Notes under the pieces: generated by a model | Told to the model about the DNA's origin: nothing | Databases searched by the model: none | Seen by the model: only the letters and a program-made list of their open reading frames with translations | Assembly: GCF_002967765.1 (NCBI RefSeq) | Contig: NZ_PUHY01000016.1 | Coordinates: 62,001 to 126,000 of the forward strand | DNA from: Blastopirellula marina | Lineage (GTDB): Bacteria > Planctomycetota > Planctomycetia > Pirellulales > Pirellulaceae | Length of the DNA: 64,000 nt | Reading direction: 5' to 3' | Part shown: one piece after another, positions 18,281 to 26,192 of the stretch | Layout of the letters: every line of letters starts with the position of its first letter | Position numbering within the stretch: position 1 is the first letter of the stretch | Made by a program: the position numbers and the translations under genes

Positions 18281-19870
18281 CTAGGGAGTGGGCGCAGATT
18301 TCCGCCAGATTGCTGCGGTTACTCGTCTCGCAGCAATGTCAAAGTAGAAGCCATTTACTGCGTGAACATACAAGACTTGAACGACACGAACGTTCGGAAA
18401 AGTTGTGATTGCGAGTTGAAGTAGTCCAAGCGTTAGGAAACCAATGCCGATCGCCACCGGCGCGATGTAATAGGCAAGACTCGCCTGCGTAATTTCATGA
18501 GGAAGTATTTCAGATGTTAACTCCTTCAGAACCGTATGGCTGAGAAAGTAGATTCCGCTGATAAAGAGAGCCGCGGTGACTCCTAGAACGGCAATCCGTG
18601 GCGATCCAGTCGCAATACTGTCCGCAATTAAATGCGTAAGTGCGAGAACAAGGACAAGCCCGAGTAACAGACCAGCGGCGGATTGAATCGATGCAGTTTC
18701 TGTCAGCCATAGAACTCCACCAATAATCCCTACAGAGGCAACCATGCCAACAGTGATCGCGTAGAACCTCTGTAGTCCTGTCACATCGGGTTGGATGACT
18801 GGCGTTGCCGTAACGGCACTGCCCGATCTTAGAAATGCATGCGATTTATAGAGCGAATGAAAAATGATGTGAATCAAAGCAACTGCGAATGCGCCTAGTC
18901 CACACTGCATCATCATGAATCCCATTTGCGACATTGTGCTGTAGGCCAGCTTTTTCTTGATGCTCGACTGCGTCATCAAAATGACACCGCCTAGTAAGCA
19001 GGTTCCGCCTCCAACAAGCGTGCAAAGGGCGAGAGCACTGCTCGATTGGGAAACGAGGGGACTCAATCGAATCAAGAGAAATCCCCCTCCGTTAATAATG
19101 CCTGCGTGCATCAGTGCTGAAACAGGCGTTGGTGTCTCCAAGGTATCCGGCAGCCAACTATGGAAAGGGAACTGAGCAGACTTAGTTAGGGCGCTGAGTA
19201 CCAAGAGAATGCAGATCGGGGCAACAAGAGGATCGTCAAAAGAGCCCGATCCACCGGACTGGAATTTGGCAAAGAGCAGGCTGAGTTCGCCTGTACCCCA
19301 GAGTTGATAAATGAGATAGATAGCGAGCGCCAGAAATAGGTCTCCCAGTCGACTGATCAAAAACTTCTTGCGAGCAGTCCACACGGCCCAAGGACGATTG
19401 GAATAGTGTGTCAGTAATTTATGTAGTGCGACGCTTGTCAGCACCCAGAAAGCGAACAGCTGAATCAAGTTACCGCTGATGACCAGACCGAGAATCGCCC
19501 CCAGACAAACCATCAGCCACTTATGAAAATACCCCGATTTCGCATCTCCATTCATATAACTGTAGGAGTAGCGGGTGATGATCCATCCGACGTAGGAGAT
19601 CAAAACGGCCATTAATGCTGATACTCGATCGAAGTAGACGCTGATTTTCAAATGGCCATCCGTCTCTCCCCAAGACCAGCTATTGGTGACCTCGTCCTGA
19701 AAGAAGAGGATCAGCGAAAACAGGAAAAATGCGGCACCGCTGGCAGAAATGAGGGCGTAAGACACCCGACGCATAAAAGCCGACTGGCGATTTGCCCATG
19801 AACTTGGAATCAACGTTGCCAGAACCAGAACAATCGGAGCGGCATAAATAAGCATAGGCGGTATCGACAT
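18281..19870 (-). CDS. dabB: DabB, NADH-dehydrogenase-subunit-5-like membrane subunit
   Basis: This is an integral membrane protein of about 529 residues with around 14 helices, in the family of complex I antiporter subunits (NuoL/MrpA). The start MSIPPMLIY is chosen because AGAGGA lies about 8 bases upstream; a 12-residue longer frame exists. Core family motifs are visible: KSAQFPFHSWLPDTLETPTPVSALMHAG (Lys and Glu of the proton path) and KKKLAYSTMSQMGFM, with HIIFHSLYKSHAFL after it. DabB passes cations to energise the DabA hydration reaction. It is the first gene of the dab-cys operon, and the promoter lies in the gap before the divergent regulator. Confidence 0.92.
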   Translation of the reverse strand: MSIPPMLIYAAPIVLVLATLIPSSWANRQSAFMRRVSYALISASGAAFFLFSLILFFQDEVTNSWSWGETDGHLKISVYFDRVSALMAVLISYVGWIITRYSYSYMNGDAKSGYFHKWLMVCLGAILGLVISGNLIQLFAFWVLTSVALHKLLTHYSNRPWAVWTARKKFLISRLGDLFLALAIYLIYQLWGTGELSLLFAKFQSGGSGSFDDPLVAPICILLVLSALTKSAQFPFHSWLPDTLETPTPVSALMHAGIINGGGFLLIRLSPLVSQSSSALALCTLVGGGTCLLGGVILMTQSSIKKKLAYSTMSQMGFMMMQCGLGAFAVALIHIIFHSLYKSHAFLRSGSAVTATPVIQPDVTGLQRFYAITVGMVASVGIIGGVLWLTETASIQSAAGLLLGLVLVLALTHLIADSIATGSPRIAVLGVTAALFISGIYFLSHTVLKELTSEILPHEITQASLAYYIAPVAIGIGFLTLGLLQLAITTFPNVRVVQVLYVHAVNGFYFDIAARRVTAAIWRKSAPTP

Positions 19871-20131
19871 TGGGAATCCTCTTCCAAATTCAAGTGATAT
19901 CGTCAAAACAACACGCGAAGTTTAAAGCACGACTTTTTTGTCGTCAATTCCATGTCGCCAGTTTTCGGTCGAAATATGGAGCTGACTTGAGCCTAGAATG
20001 AAGCAGATCACATGCGACATGTTTTTCCGGATTGCCAAATCACGAATCATTGATTAAGATAAGTCGTTTATCCGTGAGACTTTAGGGATCACAGACCCCA
20101 AGTCGGATACATCCTTCGCGAGGGCGAAACT
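19871..20131. promoter_or_regulatory. Divergent promoter region of dabB and the winged-helix regulator
   Basis: A gene-free stretch of 260 bases between two divergent starts. It holds an imperfect inverted repeat, gacgac(a6)gtcgtg on the minus strand near 19928-19946, and a short repeat acatgcgacatgt near 20010. Either could be an operator for the regulator at 20132. No clear -35/-10 pair was fixed. Confidence 0.5.
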
Positions 20132-20530
20132 ATGGCGGCACCCCCCAGAAAAAAAAATGCTTCGAGCACGGAAACTAAGACAAGAGCGTCTCGTTCCCGA
20201 AATGTCGCATCGAAATCTCTTCCTCAAGAGAAGACAAACACCGCACGATGGACGTTCCTGACGAACCACTCCCATGTGCTGATCCTCTTGTCGCGAAATC
20301 CGAGCATAGTACTTCGGGAGGTCGCGATCGAAGTTGGGATAACGGAGCGAGCGGTCCAGCGAATAATCGGCGATCTAGAGGAAGCAGGCGTAATTCGCAA
20401 GGAAAAGGTCGGACGTCAAAACCACTATCTGATCAACGCGGATCAGCCTCTTCGACACCCGATAGAATCGCACAAGATGATTAGTGATCTTCTCGAACTT
20501 CTTAGCAAGAACGAGGTAGGCAATTCGTAA
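20132..20530 (+). CDS. Winged helix-turn-helix regulator, divergent to the dab-cys operon
   Basis: A 132-residue protein with a Lys/Ser/Thr-rich, disordered N-terminus (residues 1-37) and then a MarR/ArsR-like winged helix. The sequence [20 protein letters not shown] leads to the [22 protein letters not shown]. The wing [17 protein letters not shown] follows. The same arrangement (HTH, then PLRHPIE and a short C-terminal helix) is known from small bacterial regulators next to DabA/DabB-type and SulP-type operons. Divergent placement suggests it controls its own gene and dabB. The signal it senses is not evident, because no metal or redox Cys is present. Confidence 0.85.
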   Translation: MAAPPRKKNASSTETKTRASRSRNVASKSLPQEKTNTARWTFLTNHSHVLILLSRNPSIVLREVAIEVGITERAVQRIIGDLEEAGVIRKEKVGRQNHYLINADQPLRHPIESHKMISDLLELLSKNEVGNS

Positions 20531-21043
20531 GCGAACTGCTTTCCCGACAGGAACCGATTCCTCGTGTCTTTCTCAACGTGACATTCGAGATTCGGATTTG
20601 TTCCAAAAACCAGACCGCCGTGTCCTCAAATAGGATGCCGGGCATAGGAATCTTTACTCGGATGGACACCCCGTAAGCGAAAGAAGTTGTTCGTTCACGG
20701 GGCTTTAATTTGAGTCCAACATGCAATCACATGACTCCGCTTGATCTCACCCGTCATTCGCTTGCGGTCTCATGTTTGACTTAGCGTTTGAGAAATCCTG
20801 AACCGAAGCAAATTGCCCGATTCGGTTCGAGACTAGGCGAAGGATTGATTTCTTGTGGTCACGTCAAAAATCGGACGAATTCATTCTATTCCTGGGTTTC
20901 TTGAGGGTTTCTCAACTTGTCGGTTAAGCCTCAGATTTCATGGCGGTACCTACCAGGACGAGTATTATCCACCGATACTCCCGCTTTCTTCGCCGCAACG
21001 CCGAGAAGCGTGGGTACTCCAAGTGTGAGAATTCAGGGTAATT
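20531..21043. other. Intergenic region without recognised gene
   Basis: Over 500 bases with stop codons in all frames except very short ones. I see no RNA gene, repeat or terminator with a convincing stem and T-run. The end near 21040 should carry the promoter of the SDR gene. Confidence 0.4.
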
Positions 21044-21775
21044 ATGCCACATACCGCTATTTTGGGTGCCACAGGGACGATCGGTAGTTGCCTTGCCCAG
21101 AGACTGGTATCGCAAGGTAACCAAGTTCTGCTTGTAGGGCGCGACGTCGCTAAGCTTCAAGATCTTGCCACCAGTCTCCAGCAACCGTGGTTAGTCACGG
21201 ACTTACAAAACTCCGATTCCTTGCAGACGGATTTAAAGCAGGCTTGCGAGGAACATGGCCCGCTCGATGCCCTGGTGTGCTGCGTGGGTTCAATTCTTCT
21301 CAAGGCGGCACACTTAACGAGCGATGAAGAATTTCAGGATGTAATCGCCACCAATCTATTCACCGCATTCGCCACGGTTCGGGCCGGTACTCGATTACTT
21401 CGGCAGCGTGGCGGTTCGATCGTGCTGTTTGCATCTGCCGCCGCTGAAATTGGCATCCCGAATCACGAAGCGATTGCGGCGGCGAAGGGTGGCGTAATAA
21501 GTCTGGCACGGTCCGCAGCTGCAACGTACGCACCACAGAATGTGCGTGTGAACGTCATCAGTCCAGGTTTGATTCGTACCGAGCTGACACGACGAATCTG
21601 GGATAACTCCACGGCGGCGACTGCTTCCCTCAAGATGCATGCCCTCGGAAGATTCGGTGAGCCGGAACAGGTCGCGTCGCTGGCTGAGTGGCTCATTCAA
21701 CCCGAAAATAACTGGACGACCGGACAAGTCATTGGAGTAGACGGCGGCCTTGGCCATTTACTACCGCGTGCTTGA
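21044..21775 (+). CDS. SDR-family oxidoreductase with altered active site
   Basis: A 243-residue Rossmann-fold protein of the short-chain dehydrogenase/reductase family. The nucleotide-binding motif reads GATGTIG, with a following basic residue (VGRD) suggesting NADP(H). The NAxG-equivalent is CCVGS. The active-site Ser lies in IVLFASAAAE, but the YxxxK motif reads IAAAK, so the catalytic Tyr is replaced while the Lys remains. The C-terminus has the usual SPGLIRTELTRR and GQVIGVDGGLG. The alignment is gap-free around the site, so this is a real change and not a frame error. Activity may be altered or lost. It stands alone between the carbon/sulfur operon and the toxin modules. Confidence 0.88.
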   Translation: MPHTAILGATGTIGSCLAQRLVSQGNQVLLVGRDVAKLQDLATSLQQPWLVTDLQNSDSLQTDLKQACEEHGPLDALVCCVGSILLKAAHLTSDEEFQDVIATNLFTAFATVRAGTRLLRQRGGSIVLFASAAAEIGIPNHEAIAAAKGGVISLARSAAATYAPQNVRVNVISPGLIRTELTRRIWDNSTAATASLKMHALGRFGEPEQVASLAEWLIQPENNWTTGQVIGVDGGLGHLLPRA

Positions 21776-21793
21776 ATCCACTGCCTGACAGCC

Positions 21794-21922
21794 ACATCCC
21801 TAAAAGATAAACCGGAACCGCCCTCCGCGGAGAGTGGTGCCGGAATGGGGCGAGGGCCTTTTCCTCCCGCGGCAATCGGGAGTTGTTATGATGACGATGA
21901 CGACGAGAAGTCTAATGCCCCA
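21794..21922 (+). repeat. Toxin-leader repeat, copy 1
   Basis: A 129-bp sequence shared with 23062-23190 with few changes, ending gtctaatgcccca in both. It is translated in the same frame in both copies (PPS-x-[25 protein letters not shown]). It is the constant leader that precedes the variable toxin domain in each module. Confidence 0.85.
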
Positions 21923-22118
21923 AGGGGAATTTCAAATGTTCCCAGCAACGATTTCGTGCCGAACCCAAGCGTATCGAAACCGTATTCACGCCCAAGTGGA
22001 GCCGGGCCGACAGTCGCAGGTGCATGCCGTTCAGCCACACTGCCCGGAATGCTCAGCGAAGCATGGTGGTCTCTTGTCTGCATTCTCCAAACGCATGAAA
22101 GCTCTACTAGGATTGTGA
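21845..22118 (+). pseudogene. Orphan polymorphic toxin C-terminal module 1, frameshifted
   Basis: The reading frame of the constant leader ([15 protein letters not shown]) continues as [20 protein letters not shown]. The toxin-like end with a paired-Cys knuckle ([16 protein letters not shown]) lies in the neighbouring frame and stops just before the immunity gene. A single frameshift near 21995-22015 explains both halves. The SGAGPT stretch and C-x-x-C resemble HNH-type nuclease toxins, but the catalytic His cluster is not seen, so the toxin is probably dead or truncated. No delivery portion precedes the module, so it is an orphan tip of the kind left behind in RHS/CDI loci. Confidence 0.6.
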
Positions 22119-22120
22119 TA

Positions 22121-22483
22121 ATGACTCAGACGGACATTGAAAGGCAACAGTCGGTTTGCGAACGGTTTGGAGCAACACCAATGCCATACTCTCTGCACCT
22201 CAAAGTAGGGATTGCACGAAATGTGCGAGAGGGAGTCGAGCCAATCAATGGACTGCGAGTCAAACCCGTTGGCGATACTACGGGATGGTATATTTGGGCC
22301 GGCGAGTGGTCCGACGACCCTGATTTTTTTGTGCCGCTGCATGCGGAGAATTTGGCTTCGTGGTGTCCACGAGTAATTCCCTACTTGCAACTACCAACAG
22401 GTTGGCGTTTTCTCCTTGCGCCGTCCTGTGAAGATGTCTGGTTTGATGAAGAATTGGCAAGTAGCGAAAACGATGAGACCTAA
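22121..22483 (+). CDS. Putative immunity protein of toxin module 1
   Basis: A 120-residue acidic, Trp-rich soluble protein. The start [11 protein letters not shown] is chosen because the toxin-like frame stops 3 bases before it; an apparent longer frame only reads through the frameshifted toxin. The C-terminal half ([20 protein letters not shown], then [20 protein letters not shown]) looks like a compact immunity-type domain found beside polymorphic toxins. I cannot name the family with certainty. The role is inferred from the toxin-immunity order repeated in the next module. Confidence 0.6.
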   Translation: MTQTDIERQQSVCERFGATPMPYSLHLKVGIARNVREGVEPINGLRVKPVGDTTGWYIWAGEWSDDPDFFVPLHAENLASWCPRVIPYLQLPTGWRFLLAPSCEDVWFDEELASSENDET

Positions 22484-22494
22484 ACAAAACTTAC

Positions 22495-22716
22495 TCACAC
22501 CGTCGGCTTCTGCATCACGATCTTCGCAGGCCGTACTGGTTTGAATAGTTGCATCTTGGCCGGTTGAGCAGGCTTCCACGGCTTGAACACCGGCATCCCT
22601 GATGGCGGCGGCTGAGGCATTTTGCTCAGGCACGTGTTGACCGCTGAACTCCGTGTCAACGGGTCGCCCTGTACGAAAAAAGATGGCAACAGAATGCAGT
22701 GGCATTTTTCAAGCAA
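22495..22716 (-). CDS. Proline-rich small ORF, repeat P copy 1
   Basis: A 73-residue minus-strand frame. The segment PPPSGMPVFKPWKPAQPAKM recurs in the frame at 23807-24160 (PPPSGVSVFEAWKPAQPAKL), with many third-position differences. That argues for coding on this strand. The DNA repeat spans about 22500-22632 and 23955-24085. Function is unknown. It follows each toxin-immunity pair tail to tail and may be a remnant of a repeated upstream gene. Confidence 0.4.
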   Translation of the reverse strand: MLEKCHCILLPSFFVQGDPLTRSSAVNTCLSKMPQPPPSGMPVFKPWKPAQPAKMQLFKPVRPAKIVMQKPTV

Positions 22717-22739
22717 AACTACGCCTGATCTCGATTTGG

Positions 22740-23061
22740 AATGACAACTGAAAATTAAGATTTCAGCCGAAAAGATCGGGGCAACGAACTAAAAGAATCA
22801 CGTTAAATCCACGATCGGGACGCACCATCGTCGTGGTGGAGGATGCAACTCGATTTCTCGAACCCGAATCAAGCAGCCCGAGAATAAGACTTTAGAATCC
22901 CACCCAAGCGTTCTTGGCACCGGATTTCGGCCACGCTGAACGTGGTAACTTCGGCATCCGTCCCATCATTTTCGCGGCATCAGATATAAATTCCCTAACA
23001 GAGAACACTCATTAAATGGGTTCGGCGCGGGGAGGAGGCAGATCAAGGCGAAGGGGCATCC
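22740..23061. other. Intergenic region between the two toxin modules
   Basis: No credible gene is present in about 320 bases. The toxin reading frame of module 2 is open back to a TAA near 23011 without a clear start or Shine-Dalgarno before the ATG at 23113, as expected for a module cut from a larger toxin gene. Confidence 0.45.
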
Positions 23062-23190
23062 ACATCCCCAAAAGATAAGCCGGCACCGCCCTCCACGGAG
23101 AGTGGTGGCGGAATGGGGCGAGGTCCTGTTCCTTCCACGACAATCGGGAGTTGTTATGATGACGATGACGACGAGAAGTCTAATGCCCCA
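23062..23190 (+). repeat. Toxin-leader repeat, copy 2
   Basis: The second copy of the 129-bp leader at 21794-21922. It leads directly into an intact toxin domain. Identity between modules stops sharply after the codons for KSNAP, which marks the boundary between the constant leader and the variable toxin. Confidence 0.85.
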
Positions 23191-23547
23191 ACAAGTGGTC
23201 CTTCATTCAAAACGTGGAATGAGTTTCAAGCAGGGACCAAGGGGCAGTTTGCTAGTCGAGCGGAAGCAGCAAAGGCGTGGGACACAAACATGCACGCAAA
23301 CGGTATCGCTACCGGAACCGTTTGCAGATCGGCGGCGAAGCGGAACTTCCTTAAGGGTCTACTTGATGATCCGAACGCGCCTTCTTGGATGAGGCCTTGG
23401 CTGGAAAAGGGTAAGGTTCCGCCTGGTTACGACGTGGATCACATAAAGCCGTTATCAATTGGCGGTGCTGATGCTTCATCCGTTATGCGACTCCAATCGA
23501 GGGAACTGCATAAACTTCACCACAAGTGTTATCGACCATGGGAGTGA
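23113..23547 (+). CDS. Orphan polymorphic toxin module 2, HNH-type nuclease domain
   Basis: A 144-residue protein made of the constant leader (residues 1-26, with the acidic [11 protein letters not shown]) and a nuclease-like domain. Its C-terminus has the pattern PPGYDVDHIKPLSIGGADAS, then a helix with Asn/Arg and LHKLHHKCY, matching the HNH/endonuclease VII fold of bacterial toxin tips (DH motif, then H-x-x-H-H). Known relatives cleave DNA after delivery by RHS, CDI or type VI systems. No secretion or RHS part is attached, so it may be an orphan cassette for recombination into a larger toxin. Its immunity gene follows after 7 bases. Confidence 0.75.
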   Translation: MGRGPVPSTTIGSCYDDDDDEKSNAPTSGPSFKTWNEFQAGTKGQFASRAEAAKAWDTNMHANGIATGTVCRSAAKRNFLKGLLDDPNAPSWMRPWLEKGKVPPGYDVDHIKPLSIGGADASSVMRLQSRELHKLHHKCYRPWE

Positions 23548-23554
23548 CAATTTG

Positions 23555-23932
23555 ATGGCGGAGTCGAAGAAGGTCTTGGTTGCATTTGACCCTGACAACC
23601 CCGATAAGCAATCCAGCGATTTCCTTGTTCCAGTTCAGCTTGAGGACAACGAAATGGCACTGCTTGGCAGCAGGTCAGAGAAGTTATGGAAATATGGTCT
23701 AGTCGTGCTGACGAGTCGAGCAGTCAATAAGAATGATCTTTTTGCAAACTTGGTGGATACAGGCCAGAAAGTCCCTGACGTGGAAGCTTGCCTTGCTCGA
23801 CTGGAATCATTCGTTGAGCAATTGAAAATGGTGAAGATCGGGAACATCGTTAGCATTGCTACCGGTAACGTTGCTTGGCGATTGAATGTTGTGGCAAATA
23901 CGCCCAGCGGATTTGCAAAGGCTCAAAACTAA
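23555..23932 (+). CDS. Putative immunity protein of toxin module 2
   Basis: A 125-residue soluble protein beginning MAESKKVLVAF, 7 bases after the toxin stop. It contains a central helical stretch (VDTGQKVPDVEACLARLESF) and an amphipathic beta end. No known immunity family is recognised with confidence. Position, size and the tight spacing to an HNH toxin support an inhibitor role. A longer frame from 23459 would overlap the toxin and lacks support. Confidence 0.65.
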   Translation: MAESKKVLVAFDPDNPDKQSSDFLVPVQLEDNEMALLGSRSEKLWKYGLVVLTSRAVNKNDLFANLVDTGQKVPDVEACLARLESFVEQLKMVKIGNIVSIATGNVAWRLNVVANTPSGFAKAQN

Positions 23933-24160
23933 TCCGTCTTGAAACCTGACGGACTTCGGCTTCTGCATCACGATCTGCACCGGTTTGAAGGGTTGCAGCT
24001 TGGCCGGTTGAGCGGGCTTCCACGCCTCGAACACTGATACCCCTGACGGCGGCGGCTTAGGCTTTTTGCTCAGGCTCTTGACGATGGTGATCAATTGGCG
24101 AATCGCAAGTCCCAAGACTCGACCTAGCTTCAGAAGTCGTTCACGTTCTTCCTCTCGCAA
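23807..24160 (-). CDS. Proline-rich small ORF, repeat P copy 2
   Basis: A frame of 117 residues with a TTG start, a charged helix (REEERERLLKLGRVLG), then the proline segment PPPSGVSVFEAWKPAQPAKL shared with the frame at 22495. The last 40 codons run opposite the end of the immunity gene, so the authentic stop may have been lost. The family is unknown. The shared segment differs mostly in third codon positions, which favours real coding ancestry. Confidence 0.35.
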   Translation of the reverse strand: MREEERERLLKLGRVLGLAIRQLITIVKSLSKKPKPPPSGVSVFEAWKPAQPAKLQPFKPVQIVMQKPKSVRFQDGLVLSLCKSAGRICHNIQSPSNVTGSNANDVPDLHHFQLLNE

Positions 24161-24246
24161 AAAGATTTTCTTCTTGGGTAACGTCTAGACGATATGCTTG
24201 CTTAGGCAAGTTTGGTCTTGAAGCAAACTGGGGCGAAAATTCTAGC

Positions 24247-25326
24247 CTACGCGACACCAAGCAAATTTGGGGCTGAGCTTAACTGTTCGGTGACGACGGT
24301 CTTCACAATATGATCGACGATCGCTTCGTGGGTATGAAATTGATTGACGTGCCGTCGGGCGTTGCAGGCCATCTCGTCCAGCCGGTCGCGGTCGTTTAAG
24401 GCTTGCAGGACCGTTTCTACGAAGGGTTGCGGCGGCTGAAACCAACTGGGCGTTTCCGAAAATTGATAGTAGAGCGCCTCGGTGCCGTGATTCAATGGGC
24501 GGTACGGCACGATCCAGGGGGCATTCATTACCGGGACTGAGCCCGCCCCCGCAGATTCATAGTGCCGGAAACAATCCCAACCACATCCTTCGGGCGACCA
24601 AACGAGACGGCTTAGGGCACACATGCGGAGAAATTCCGGACGGTCGACCCGAGACGGCGGTATATGAACCTTGATGCCTTGCCGCTGCAACTCTTCCAGC
24701 AACGGGAAACCAGCTCTTCGAACTTCGCAATTCAATGCGCCGGAGAAAAACAGGTCGTATTGTTTGGCGATTCCTGAATCAGGCATCGCCGCTTGCCGAC
24801 CACGGCATAACCCCAGCGATATCGGACGGAGCTTATGTTTATTCGCTGCTAGCAGTGACCGTTGTCTCGCCGTCGGATTGGGTGGCAGGAGACGGTTTCG
24901 ATCGACCGGCAATTCTCGTTTGAAGTAGCAGACGCTTCGGTCGAGAATTTCCAGCGCGGTGGAACTCAACCGCGCGTAGTCGTTGAAATCCATTCCCACG
25001 ATCGGAAGATCGTTAGCATGGATCAACTCGTGATACGCCCGACCGGCACAATCGCCATGCAACCGTCGAAGGGCATTGCGGGCCCATAGATAGTTTGTCC
25101 TCATCGGCACATGGACAAACACACAGCGGGCGTTTCGAGCGTTCAATTCGCCGCGAAGGTGAGCAAGTCCCTTGGGGTCCATGCGGTACTGGCGATCAGC
25201 GACCCTGTCGGGATTTTGCCGCCCCGTCCAGTAGTAGGTCGTTTGTTGCGGAAGTACCCGCGAAATCAAGACGCACGTTCCAACCTCCAGAAAGGGTCCA
25301 AATGTGCTAATCGAGTGTTCAGCCAT
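24247..25326 (-). CDS. Glycosyltransferase, exostosin/GT1-like
   Basis: A protein of about 359 residues. The start MAEHSISTF overlaps the stop of the preceding small gene (ATGGCTGA), which fixes it well. The C-terminal domain shows the pattern of nucleotide-sugar-binding glycosyltransferases: PEFLRMCALSRLVWSPEGCG, then a region equivalent to the E-x-x-A-x-G-x-x-P motif, YESAGAGSVPVMNAPWIVPY, and a helix-rich end with DRDRLDEMACNARRHV. The substrate is unknown. Glycosyltransferases recur beside the toxin loci of this window (42428, 54753). Confidence 0.7.
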   Translation of the reverse strand: MAEHSISTFGPFLEVGTCVLISRVLPQQTTYYWTGRQNPDRVADRQYRMDPKGLAHLRGELNARNARCVFVHVPMRTNYLWARNALRRLHGDCAGRAYHELIHANDLPIVGMDFNDYARLSSTALEILDRSVCYFKRELPVDRNRLLPPNPTARQRSLLAANKHKLRPISLGLCRGRQAAMPDSGIAKQYDLFFSGALNCEVRRAGFPLLEELQRQGIKVHIPPSRVDRPEFLRMCALSRLVWSPEGCGWDCFRHYESAGAGSVPVMNAPWIVPYRPLNHGTEALYYQFSETPSWFQPPQPFVETVLQALNDRDRLDEMACNARRHVNQFHTHEAIVDHIVKTVVTEQLSSAPNLLGVA

Positions 25327-25645
25327 TGTCGATTTCCTTGGCCTTAAAAATCTGACGCGGTTTCGCATCTCCACCGATGCCGTAGCCTTCTGACAATGAG
25401 CGAATGTGCTGCTGATCAACTCGGCACCCTCCGCCCTTGTAGCGGTCGTGCATGCAAAATTGAGTCGATTCCGTCTGTTGCCGGATGGCGCCGATCAAGA
25501 CATTCGCTTCGACTCTCGTCAGCCCGACCGGGCGGAACCCCCGCAACCGAAAAAGGATTGTGGAATCAAACCAGCAACGCGTTCGGCAGCCTTCGGCCGA
25601 TTCCCCCGGACCATCGGAAACTTGCTTTTTCACTACAAACTCCAC
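25319..25645 (-). CDS. Small hypothetical protein coupled to glycosyltransferase
   Basis: A 108-residue frame with a GTG start and no strong Shine-Dalgarno. Its stop overlaps the ATG of the glycosyltransferase (ATGGCTGA), the reason for taking it as real. The middle and end (FCMHDRYKGGGCRVDQQHIR, SEGYGIGGDAK) hold several Cys and Gly but no known motif. It may be the C-terminal remnant of a larger gene, since the first 30 residues are poor in protein-like patterns. Confidence 0.4.
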   Translation of the reverse strand: MEFVVKKQVSDGPGESAEGCRTRCWFDSTILFRLRGFRPVGLTRVEANVLIGAIRQQTESTQFCMHDRYKGGGCRVDQQHIRSLSEGYGIGGDAKPRQIFKAKEIDNG

Positions 25646-25781
25646 TAGCGAAAAAATTTCGTTCCGTGTATCTACCCCATTCGGCTATTTCGAGCAATAC
25701 AGACTACGAGAGGACAAGTCGATCGGTAAATGTGGAATACTTCCTCAAAAGTCCACCCCTAATACGTCGAGTAATAACCGG

Positions 25782-25904
25782 ATGCGTATCGTACTCGCAA
25801 GCGAGAAGCCGATTCCGTCACGAGAAGGGGACGAGTCTTGGACTCACCAACTCGGCAAGTGGTTGCTGTCCAAGAATTACGATGTGCACAAATACACGCG
25901 CTAG
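25782..25904 (+). pseudogene. N-terminal fragment of a GT4-like glycosyltransferase
   Basis: Forty residues starting MRIVLASEKPIPSREGDESW and ending at an early stop. The text resembles the first strand and helix of GT-B glycosyltransferases (M-R-I-V-x-A, then THQLGKWL and a D-V strand). Everything downstream is replaced by the opposite-strand gene 25901-26170. It was probably cut off when the cassette zone formed. Confidence 0.4.
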
Positions 25905-26170
25905 GGGGTGCCCTTTCTCTTGGAGAGATCCTTTAGAAGGCAAACGATTTCAAGACACCGCTCAAATTCATCGTCGTCGGCGGAACCCGAAAACATGGAT
26001 GGCGAAAATTGGGCCAGCACTAGGTGATGTTCACCGGATCGCGTCGAAATTGAATACCCCATTCCGGCCTCCGTCCAAACGAGCCCTAATGCAACGCATA
26101 GCCCGTCGAGATAGCCAAGAGTTGCGGCGTTTAATACCGAGTTCATCGAAGGAAACCGCTTATCGGTCAT
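25901..26170 (-). CDS. Small hypothetical protein, cassette-like
   Basis: Eighty-nine residues from MTDKRFPSM. A frame starting 24 codons earlier would overlap the lipoprotein gene by 50 bases and is less likely. The sequence (LCVALGLVWTEAGMGYSIST, ERCLEIVCLLKDL) is compact and soluble, and the family is not recognised. The sequence GTTATCCGAGC just before the start is nearly the same as that at the attI-proximal cassette near 27740, so this too may be a cassette boundary. Confidence 0.45.
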   Translation of the reverse strand: MTDKRFPSMNSVLNAATLGYLDGLCVALGLVWTEAGMGYSISTRSGEHHLVLAQFSPSMFSGSADDDEFERCLEIVCLLKDLSKRKGTP

Positions 26171-26192
26171 GTCAGCTCGGATAACGATTAAG

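Noticed and set aside
22391-22705. Minus-strand 104-codon frame opposite the immunity gene
   Set aside because: It overlaps both the immunity gene and the better supported proline-rich frame.
25396-26184. Plus-strand 262-codon frame
   Set aside because: It runs opposite several minus-strand cassette genes and reads as their antisense; only the short GT-like piece at 25782 has any pattern.
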